DNA of 64,000 bases from contig CM012953.1 of assembly GCA_000181795.3 (NCBI GenBank), positions 11,705,343 to 11,769,342 of the forward strand, written 5' to 3'. This document shows, piece by piece, positions 52,428-61,949 of the stretch. The notes below the pieces were generated by a model. It ran no database searches and was not told the DNA's origin. It was given only the letters and a program-made list of their open reading frames with translations. A program made the translations under genes and the position numbers. Source of the stretch: Trichinella spiralis (taxonomy: Eukaryota; Nematoda; Enoplea; Trichinellida; Trichinellidae). How positions within the stretch are numbered: position 1 is the stretch's first letter; each line of letters opens with the position of its first letter.

Positions 52428-55400
52428 ATGCAGAAGTGTTACTTCAACACATCTTATCTTTTATTCTGTGCTTTTTGCAGTTTGTTGCAAGTATATAAAG
52501 AAAAACTGCGCAATGATTTTCTCAAAAATTCTGTTTTTAGGTTTCATACAGTTCAGAAATGAAAATTTATGTTCCAGTGATAGATAAAATTTGTTTATTG
52601 CAACAAATAGGAATTCGAGAAGAAATTCTGGACAGCATAGAACTATTTTTGTTTAAATCTTCTTTCAAAAGTTGTATTGCGAATACCTACTCTGATTTCA
52701 GTCCTTACAATTACAGCCTATTTGCCTATAATGAAAAAACATCTTCTTGCTCAAAGTTACATGCAATGCCAGAAGAAAACATCATAGTCAATTGCAGTGA
52801 GCAATTGCACGATTTGCAGTTTTATAAAGTAACACATTGCTTGACAGGTAGTGTGCAAAGTTTAGTGCTAAATAGTTATCTGTTTTACCTCAATATACAC
52901 ATAAAAACTTTTATGTAATATTTTCATGTAGCTGAGGGCTTCATGTACTCTTTTGAAGAAGAAGTTGAAGAAAATGTTAACAAAATTAATGCAGTTAAAT
53001 TGAAAGCAACGGCAGAAATTTGCATTGTTGAAAGGCATCCTTTCAGTGAAAACTTTTTGCTGAAACGCACCAAGATGTTTTTCCTACAAAGTTTAGAGCT
53101 GTGCCTTGCACACTGCAGGGTATTATCAGTGCGTGGCAAGTGCAATGCAGTGTTGTTTTCTGGTGAAGAAAGAGTTTGCCTTCTATTACAACAAAATCAG
53201 CCACTGCAGAGTAGAGATGTAATGAGGAAAAGCGCATCACAATTTTTTACAGTGAATTACTGTGATTACAGTGAGTTTGAAAAAATTGTTTTAATTAAAT
53301 ACAAATACAAAATTTTATAATACATAAACAATTTACAGAATTTATTTTTCTTTCATTAAAATTTGTTTATGATTTAATTTCAAAAATATCGTTACAATTA
53401 AAATGTGCGTATTTCTGGATTTAACAGACATTTTAGCGTATGATTAAATATGCATTAATTTTGAAACATCGATAGATGAGATTAAGATTTATTCTGTAAT
53501 GCAAATATTTGAAATTCATTGCACAATTAAAATTATTCTGAATTCTACATTTAGATTGCATTTGGCAATGATTTTAACAAGGTTTCATGTGTTGTTCATT
53601 TTTTTCTTTATGTTTAGGGCATATTTTTGAAAGGAATAAAAGTTCACCACCATTCATAATATGCTTTCAGATATGACGGAAAGCTCACAAAGAAGATATT
53701 ACAATGGTAGTGGAAAAATAATAAATTTACATGTTGAATCAATGCGAGTTCAATGCACATTTCATGAAATTCCTTTGCTCAGAAAGCACATGAAACACCA
53801 GTTCCTATTATGGAATTCGATAAATTTTCGATATTGCATTCAATTCTGCGTTCAGCAGTTTCAGAGAAATTTATGCAATGCTGTTTACTTCGAAGCAGAA
53901 GAAAAAACCTGTTTGCATCTGTTGCTTAACGCTAGTCAAGCACTTCATGAATATACAGAAAGCAGAAAAGAAACGATTCATTTCATAGAGAAATGTGTTG
54001 AAGGTATCAAGAATTTAAATAAACATATTTTCAGATAGTGCATTCCACTTTTTTAATTTATTATATTATTGCAAAAAACGTTTAATTAATATAGCATATA
54101 TGGAATTGATTTATAAATGTTTGCCACCTCTTGCGGAAGTCTAATGTATTCTAATAATTCCACATATTTCATATCACATGCTATAGATAGAAAGTATGAA
54201 ATAAATACTAAATTTATTCCAGTAGCCGAACAACAAGAATATCAGCAAGAATCTGTTATTAATCGCATTCAATCTGATGAAACAAGCTTATCTTCTCCAT
54301 CAAGACCAAGAAGCAGTAGAACACATAATGTCCATGGTAAATTCATTTCTGCATGTAATAATATCATTAATTTTAGCAGATTACGTTGAATCCGTTCTTT
54401 CTTTTTGTAGAGCAAGAGCTAGATTTTTTTCACTACGTAGCAGCTGAAGATGTTCATGAACAATATACAAAACTTTATGAATTTTTTGAAGTTTGTAAAA
54501 TTCAAGTGTTAAATATCGGCATAATTCGAAACGCTTTTGCAATTCAAATTAGACGAAAAATTTATTCACTAAACAGATGCCTACACATATGCAGACGGCA
54601 TACTTCATGTATGGCAATACTGTACTCAAAACTCGATCACCAATGCAAAAAAATATTCAAAGGACGAAGCGGCAATTTAATATTGGTTCAAGATGATGAA
54701 TTGGTTCTAGCACTGAAAGAATGTTTTAAAGGTAAAAATTTTATTCTGAAATATTTTTGATAAATTAAAACTTTGTGGTACATATATTCATTACTTCAAC
54801 ACAGAATTATCAATTTTTCTCATTTTAATTAATAGTTTCATAAGTCGCTTCATTATAGGAAGGGCAGTTGCATTAATTGATGAACAACATTAAGAACTAG
54901 TAATCAAATGAATAATGAATTAATTACGCGCATTAATTAAATGTTCATAAACCTACTTTTATGCAGTTTATTAGTCCAATAATGGCAATGTTAAATAAAT
55001 AAAAAACATCTTTTGTTTAATTTTAAAAATATGCAATGACCCAATTAATAGAGCAAAATAATTAAAGATCTCTGTATGAAATACTTCATATTTGCAAAAA
55101 AAAAACTTCGTGGATCAAAAAGCAAATCATATCTGTGTACCGACATTCAATTATTGTATAAATTTCAGTTTTGAGAAATGCAGATACATTGTTCATTCTT
55201 TACAGTACATTTTTATGAAATATGCTTATAATTCTGTTTAACAGATCGCCCTGCTGAGCGAAAATGCAATGCTGACCCAGTAGTTTATTATTTTAAAGAA
55301 ACTCACGAAATTTGTGCTGTCGAAATTTACAAGCAAAAAAATTTAACATCCTGGGAAGTAATCACGATCAGTAAAGATGTCAGCAATTTTCGAGTATGCT

Positions 55401-55579
55401 TATTAAAATGCATTCTAAATAATGAATGCAATGCGATCAATTATTTTCTAACAAAAGAATGCTATTTAATAAAGCCAGCAGAGGAAAATTTCATTTTCGT
55501 TGTCAAGGATGATTCTATTTTTGCAGAGGTACTGTACTGTGAATCAGGAACTTTGGTTGATGTAATTCGACAAAAATAA
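52428..55579 (+). CDS. Secreted protein with five PAN/Apple-like modules, unit B paralogue, 603 aa
   Basis: Exons are 52428-52490, 52541-52847, 52932-53270, 53671-54003, 54223-54336, 54411-54731 and 55245-55579: every exon has exactly the same length and phase as in unit A. The signal peptide (MQKCYFNTSYLLFCAFCSL) is identical. Module Cys positions are kept in exons 3, 4, 6 and 7. In exon 2 one Cys is lost (NYCIF to NYSLF) and another gained (NNSEQ to NCSEQ). Exons 2 and 4 differ from A at about a quarter of residues, clustered, while the intron after exon 2 differs at only about 3 of 84 bases. There are no stops. Probably an extracellular binding protein; ligand unknown. Confidence 0.75.
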
Positions 55580-55611
55580 TTTTGTTTTGATTTTTCCATT
55601 ATATTTATGCA

Positions 55612-55617
55612 AATAAA
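55612..55617 (+). terminator. Poly(A) signal AATAAA, PAN gene unit B
   Basis: AATAAA 33 nt after the stop, in the same position as in unit A. Confidence 0.6.
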
Positions 55618-56179
55618 CAGTGCATTCATGTCTACTGATGCTTTTCTTTATTTGATTTTAGTTTTTCGTAAATATAAATATGAGATGCATATGCGGGTAT
55701 GCAACAATAGACTAGCAAAGAGTACATGATATGAATATTTTCTTGGAAGGTATTTACTATAATATTTTTTTAATAATTTTATAGTTTCCTGTTTAATAAA
55801 TTATAAGTCTGCTTCAAAACGCAGGTTCTGATAACAAGAGTTCACCTACATACTTAAATTGAGGTTTCTATTCATAAAAAGCTGAATCATGTAAATTCAT
55901 GAAAATATACGATGAAATATGAAATGGCGAAAAATGGTAATCCATGGTAAATTGAGGAATTTCTGAAGCAAACGCTAGAATACAAAAAATCCACTGCTAT
56001 ATCATACTGAAAAATTAAATAAACAATCAGCTTTCTTTATTCATGTTTTAATTGTCAACATGACTGAGAATAACTAATACAGAATTATTGGCATTGACTT
56101 TAGAGAATTCTTATTACATGAGTTATAAAATAAAAGAAATAAATTCTCAATCAACACTTAAAAATGCCAAGCAAAAGGA

Positions 56180-56251
56180 TAGCAGAACGTGCTTTCGATC
56201 CACGGACCTCTGGGTTATGGGACCAGCACGGTATCCCTGGGCCACTCTGCT
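56180..56251 (-). tRNA. Initiator tRNA-Met(CAT)-like gene, probably decaying, unit B
   Basis: A 72-nt minus-strand sequence with the initiator loop CCCATAA (anticodon CAT), acceptor AGCAGAG...TTCTGCT and discriminator A. The D stem has the same two C-C mismatches as the unit A copy, the T stem has one mismatch (CGTGG/GCACG) and the acceptor has one G-U. The anticodon is right but the fold is weakened, so function is doubtful. Confidence 0.55.
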
Positions 56252-56814
56252 GTTTCACTTTATTTTCATGTATTTATTTTAAAAGAAATATAAATTATGA
56301 CGTTGTACCTTAAAACATTGCTGAAAGAACTCTGCAATCTTGCAGAAAATTTGCATAATCAAGTCTTATCATTATTTCTTTGTATGATGAGAAATTCAAT
56401 ATCTTTATTGCTTTATATGCATATTTCAGCATTTGTCTTCTTTTTATTTATTAGAAAAACTTTTTTCATAGATGTATTTCATTGGTGAACAATTATGAGA
56501 TTAATCTATTCAGTTTTTAGCACCATACATTTTGAAAAACAATTCACATTTGACAGTTATGAAAAACAAGTTCTTAAAACACTGCTTCTCAAGTGAGTGT
56601 ATTTCAAATATAGCACTCTTAAATGTTATCGAAAAATTACCTGAATTGATTTGATTGATAAACTGAATAATTTTTTATTTGCAGTGCAAAACATTACTGC
56701 CAATTAAACAATATAATTTATTTTATTTTATTCAATACATGTATTACAAGACATCCCTCCCACAAGAAGTCACCTGAAAAAATCTTTTAAGCATTTACTG
56801 CTGGACAAAAAACT

Positions 56815-58045
56815 GAATATGTTTTTTGCATTACGCAAAGCATTGAAGAACATGTTTTATGACGGAGCATGCTTCTAGCATCTGAGACTCGTCGATCACC
56901 AGTGGTGGAGCTAATCGAATTTTATTTCCATGCGTGATTTTGGCTAAAAGTCCATTTTTTAATAAGCAGATGCATAATTCTCAAGCATCACAACCACTGT
57001 TGATTTCTATTGCGTTGAAAGGACCCTTGCCGCAAACAGCTTTTAGAATTGCACTTGGCAAGTCATGCGTTTCTTGATGAAAAAGTTATTCCATCTTGAA
57101 AGCGTTAGAAGCTAAATTTTCTTCATCGACAACTATTACAACAACCATCGTAATTCGGCAAGCTAATGGATTACCTCCAAAAGTAGAGCTCTGCTGATCT
57201 GGCTTAATGTTAAGGATAATTGAATCATCACATAAAACCGTTAAAGTTGGATAACAACCGCATGATACCGTTTTATCCAAAATAAGGATGTCATTACGAA
57301 CATTCTCATAGTAAGAACACAACCATTTTCCAGTCCGTCCTAACCCTGTTTGAACTTCATCTACAATCAATAAAACGTTATACCTCTGACAAACTTCAGC
57401 AACTTTTCTCAAATAACCACCATCTTTTGCCGCCCTGACGCCTGCTTCACCTTGAATAGGTTCAACCATAAAAGCAGCAACATTATTACCATTCGTGTTC
57501 AGCACTTTTTCAAGAGCCGCCGGATCATCGTATGGAATAACTTTGAAATCAGGCATAAAAGTACCAAACCCGTCATAACATTCCTAATCCGTGCTTGATG
57601 AGACAGCGACTAATGATCTTCCCCAAAATTTGCCTTCAACAAATATCACTTCAGCTTTATTTTCTGGGACTTACTTCGCATTATATGCCCAACGTCGAGC
57701 AAGCTTCATTGCACTCTCACAACCCTCAACGCCGGAATTGATGGGTAACAGTTTGTCATAACCAAACAAATTTGTCATAAATTTTTCATATTCTCCTAAA
57801 ACATTTGAATTCGTCCCACGTGAGCAAAGTGTCTGCCAATCATCCTGCTTTTTTAACGCTTCTATAATTTTCGGATGACAATGACCTTGGTTAACTGCTG
57901 AATATGCAGAAAGAAAATCAAAGTAACGTCGTCCATCTACAACCCAAACAAAAATGCCCTCACCACGCTCCAACGCCACTGGCAGTGGCTTATAATCATG
58001 TGCACCATGCTATGCTTCAAAATCAAACACGGCTTGTGATTTTGC
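56815..58045 (-). pseudogene. OAT: Ornithine aminotransferase processed pseudogene, unit B
   Basis: Intronless OAT homology as in unit A, with better frame preservation: [20 protein letters not shown] reads through and the C-terminal [12 protein letters not shown] remains open. It shares with unit A the TAA after ARRWAY.AK and the TAG after SSSTD, so inactivation came before the duplication. The PLP-lysine region reads LDKTVSCG. Further degenerate C-terminal sequence (KAVCGKGPFNAIEI, NGLLAKITHGNKIRLAPPLV) extends to about 56815 with more stops. Confidence 0.9.
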
Positions 58046-58669
58046 ACTGAACATTACATCGTATTAGGCACAGCATAAATACATCCAACCGATGGGAAAA
58101 ATCTCTGAGAAACTATGATAGCTGCATATTTCAGCTCAACTTGTCGCAACAATTTGCCAGCAACCATAAACAGATTTTCAGGGTCGAATGACATTCAAAA
58201 GTGTTAATATTAATTCATACTAACTCTCAAAAGAAGTTTATAAAAGTTTGTTGGATAACTTCACAATGAAAAATTACGTTCATCTTTCAAATCAATTTAT
58301 ATAAGCACTTAAATATATTTAAATAAGTTTCACCTAAAATTCAATCAGTTTATACAGAAAATAAATTGTTATTCAAAACCAAATCTAAGCAAATTGAAAT
58401 TGACGTGAAAAATGTTCTATCATAATAATGTAGAAATACAAGTTGAACATTATAAATGTCAGCTCAGTATTCTTTCAAACTGTACGGTTGCAAACTGCCG
58501 GCATGTTTCGTGAATAATTTTATTAAGGCATTACGCGTTGTTTGAAATTCATGTGAATGCTTGCTTCAATATTTACTTCCATTCATCAACATATCACTAT
58601 CAAATTCCTCCCTGCTGTGGAACGGTTTTTCTTTTGGACCGAAATGGAGGTAATGATTTCTTTTCTCTA

Positions 58670-59407
58670 TGTAACGACCTGCCGGGTGGTGCCGTCAGAT
58701 CTGCATCTGGGTCCGCGCCATTTCGTCGGCCGTCGCTCTGTGCTTTATCCGTCTCGCTTTCTCGTTGGCGTCTTCTAGTCGACATTCTGGCAACACTTCT
58801 TGACTCGTGCACCTTCGCACTACTGATTTCCACGTCGGTCGCTGCTCTTCTTCCTAGATCTCCGGGACGGCGTCTGTCACGACGCTTCTCTCACGATATT
58901 GCGATGCTAAATTGCTATCACTACTTGAGAAGTTTCTGGCTCTCCAAAATCCGGACTCCTTGTACCCGGCTCGTGGAACCAAAAAATGTGTAATAAACGC
59001 AGGGAACAATACTACACTTTTAATAACTAACAATCATGTTCTAATACTGACTGTACTTCTTCGCGCCTTATTCGTTCTAGTAACGAATTGCGCCCCTTTC
59101 TGGTTCTTCATTCCCGTGTGATAGCTGCTGCTTCCAAGCAAATATCGGTTCGCACAAATTTATTGCACTCAGGAAAAACGACCATCAGAGAGAAACAGTT
59201 TTACTGACCGAATTCAACATCAATGATCAAGCAGGATTACTTTGCAAGAGACTTGGTGAGACTTCTTGCTGACTTTTTGATCAGATCCCCTTTCTTCTCA
59301 TCTTCTCTCAAATATATATGTGTGTGTGTGTGTGAATTTCTGGTAAAAATGACCTAGTTTTGCTGGTAAACATTCTATTTCTAACAATATTCATTTTGCA
59401 TATTAAT
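58670..59407. mobile_element. LTR-like fragment bounded by TGTAACGACCTGCC
   Basis: TGTAACGACCTGCC occurs at 58670-58683 and again at 59408-59421. The intervening DNA is GC-richer than its surroundings and contains GGAACCAAAAAATGTGTAAT with an AATAAA. TGTAACGACC is a common LTR start, and GCCGGGTGG next to it is shared with the 61932 fragment. A degraded LTR-retroelement piece is likely, but no coding domain is visible and its ends are uncertain. Confidence 0.35.
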
Positions 59408-60275
59408 TGTAACGACCTGCCTTCCAGGAATAATGCATTTTGCTTATAGTAGGCCGCTCCAGAATTTTGGAATTTCACACATTACAATGTAAATTTTTAT
59501 GCACATTTAGCTCGATGAAAAATTTTACATTTATTTCTTACTGCACAAATTTTGAATTTTATTTATCAGAATGCAAATTTCCTATTTTTGGATTTATATA
59601 AATGTCTTAAGAAAACAGAGTTCACATGTTTCAAAAGAAAAATGTGAGCATTTATGGAATTCCTTTTTTAAAAGAGGAATGTACCATCCTCTACTATTAT
59701 TATTTTTAGGTGGCAAAATATACTGAATTCCCTATATTCTCATTTTGAGAATTATTATTTGAAGACTGAAGAGAAGAAATCTTCATCTATAGAAGAATCT
59801 GCTATAGAAGTACTGCGAATGATAGAAATTATATATGTTTGCGACCTAATAAATAATAGCGAGCAGCAAGGAATAAATGCAGATGGAGCAAAACGACCAC
59901 ACTAGTTGGAAAGAATGCAGACTATTTCTAATTCAAAGAATTAATTTTACTGATTCGAAAGTTCAAAAGTGCATTTTAATAAAAAAAAGAATTCTGGATC
60001 ACACACTGCGCTCAAATTGGAGACATCAAGATAAAAAAATGTGCACAAAATACAGCACATCTTCAACAAAAACATCCAACAAAATTTTATGGAGCCCGGC
60101 GGCAAATATACTCAAATGAAACAACTCAGAAGCTTGGAAATAACAAAGGTACATTAGAAAAATGGATCTGTCTGATAAAAAAAATCTACACTACAGTAGC
60201 ATCTGAAATGGTATGCAAAACAGAATTGTGATCACTAAGAAACTTCAATTTTCAGATATGTCACAATTTTTTTAG

Positions 60276-60346
60276 AAAAACCAAAATGGTATAATTTACG
60301 AAAGCGTTGCAAAGGAGAAGGGCATCGCATTCAAAACTGCCCACTT
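60276..60346 (+). pseudogene. Diverged zinc-knuckle exon, fourth copy
   Basis: An acceptor TTTTTTTAG is followed by KPKWYNLRKRCKGEGHRIQN-CPL and a GTAAGT donor, matching exon 3 of the RBBP6-like mini-genes. The first zinc ligand Cys is replaced by Arg. The following intron also resembles the unit A intron (TCATAATT...TTTATAATTAATGGCAAA). An older copy of the same gene. Confidence 0.6.
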
Positions 60347-60483
60347 GTAAGTCAATGTCATAATTCAATAATTCGTTTTATAATTAATGGCAAAGTTCAC
60401 AGGTGCACTGTAAGTAAGCGATTCTCATCCATGCCTCCATTTTTACAAATTCAGAAGCTAATAACATTCCACTCTGAGGCTGT

Positions 60484-61505
60484 GGCGCTCAGATGAAACT
60501 CATTCTGTAAATCGGACGAGCGAGAAGGATGTCGGATGTACGGGACGAGAACAAGGCGCCAAAAACAAACGAAGGCAACCGTGCAGCAAAGGGAAATATG
60601 CAGGCACCATTGGTGAAAAAAGAAAAAAATCGTAAGTAGCAAACTTTGACCAATTTGTACAATAAGCAACAGAGGAAAAGTAACAAAATGCACTGAGAAT
60701 CATTTGTACATGTTGCGGAGGTACAGTGGAGAAGGCATAAAAATCTCATCTTATCATTTTCCACCATCATAGCATAGGATAGAAATTTAACTGGAATTGA
60801 ATTCATTAATAAGATAGGTGATTCTGAAATTTCTTTAATAAGGCTGCTAAAGGGAGTAAAACTGCGGTATATTGCATGACTGCAATGTCATTTTCAAAAT
60901 TATTTGCTTGATTTTGTTTTAAGCATCAGAGAGCACTTTAAAGAAGGTTTTGAGCAGAAACAAAATTGCATTTTTAGATGTTCTTTTTTCTTCATCCAAT
61001 ATATTTTCATTTCATTTCTTTAATTCCAACTATCAAATAAAAAAAGACAAAGTTATTTTGGATACGCCATGACACATTAGTTTAAATAACAGCAATTTCA
61101 AATAAGATTTACATGCAAATGCAACATATGAGATTTCTGTAATTTCAGTTACATACCATTCTACAAATATATTAAACAACATGATTGTTTCAGGAAAAAA
61201 TGAAAATTTAACAGAAGAAGAAAGGATCATGCTGATGATGAAAGAATCCACTGAAGCATACGATCCAAAACAGTAATCAAAACACAGAGTTGTGATCATT
61301 TATAAACATCATCTTTTAATTATGTAAAAATTCCTCAAAGGAAAAGAAAATCAGCATGGTCATCTTACTGCAAGCGGTGCAGGAAGGAAGGGCACTGCAT
61401 ACAGAATTGCCCACTGGTATGTTTATGACATAATTAAGAAATCAGCTTTATAATTAATGGCAAATTTTCAATTTTTCAGCTGCATTACAAAAGAAGAAAA
61501 GACGG
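60484..61505. repeat. Direct partial copy C of the unit left part
   Basis: This corresponds to unit A about 29760-30780, from the TGAAACTCATTCTG region to the last zinc-knuckle exon, where homology ends at AAGAAGAAAAGAC. Confidence 0.9.
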
Positions 61506-61512
61506 ACCGTAA
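60529..61512 (+). pseudogene. RBBP6-like zinc-knuckle mini-gene, copy C, decayed
   Basis: Exons correspond to 60529-60631, 61194-61272, about 61320-61416 and 61480-61512. The outer ATG is followed by an in-frame TAA (ATTCTGTAA), leaving only the inner ATG. The acceptor of exon 3 (TTTTAG in A and B) is TTTTAA at 61314-61319, so normal splicing is lost. The last exon ends in foreign sequence (DGP, stop). The knuckle itself is intact. Confidence 0.65.
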
Positions 61513-61932
61513 AAAATGGGTATCTATTCATTTAAGCAAAATGTGCATGATAATACTATTTATATATGATTTCATATATCAGGACAGCGGATGGAAGTCC
61601 CGCGTAATCAGCCGCTGATGTATGAAAGAGCCGCAAGCCGGGGAGTGTCAGCAAGACAGGGGATCAAATTTCAGTCGACATACCTTGGGGCCCCTCTGTG
61701 GCGGGAGCCTTCTTATATATTGGAGCGCTGAGAACCGGTGGATCAGAAAAACAGCAAAGTGCCGATCGCAGACTCTACCGAAGCTGCGAGTGTGGACGAA
61801 GTAGAAAGTGCAGACGAAGTGCCATCGAGGAGTAATGGAGAACGCAGGCCGGAAGTAAACCTGGCGAGCGACTGCCGGCCGAAGTCCTGAACTCAGAACC
61901 GATCCGCCAACCCCACCCGGCTGGTCGTTACA
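61513..61932 (-). mobile_element. Probable solo LTR fragment starting TGTAACGACCAGCCGGGTGG
   Basis: Read on the minus strand from 61932 it begins TGTAACGACCAGCCGGGTGG, and about 210 nt in it has a TATATAAG box, as a U3 promoter would. It is much more GC-rich than its flanks and lies exactly between direct copy C and inverted copy C'. The far end is not defined and no terminal CA or target duplication was established. Confidence 0.4.
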
Positions 61933-61949
61933 ATCTAGGCTTGATGATG

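Larger units (their letters stand above)
42692..58415. repeat. Tandem segmental duplication, unit B (about 15.7 kb)
   Basis: This is the second copy of the cassette in unit A, in the same orientation, offset by about 13.4 kb up to the unknown gene and by about 16.23 kb from the PAN gene onward. The change in offset is caused by the retrotransposon at 48323-51981. All genes of unit A are represented. Confidence 0.93.
58416..60483. other. Unique region between unit B and partial copy C
   Basis: No intact gene. It has a GC-richer LTR-like fragment (58670-59408), a (TG)n run near 59317-59333, a lone 80-codon ORF at 59877-60119 without family match, and a diverged zinc-knuckle exon at 60276-60346. 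Confidence 0.5.

Noticed and set aside
58538-58993. 151-codon ORF in the unique region
   Set aside because: It lies over the LTR-like fragment, changes character along its length, and has no family resemblance.
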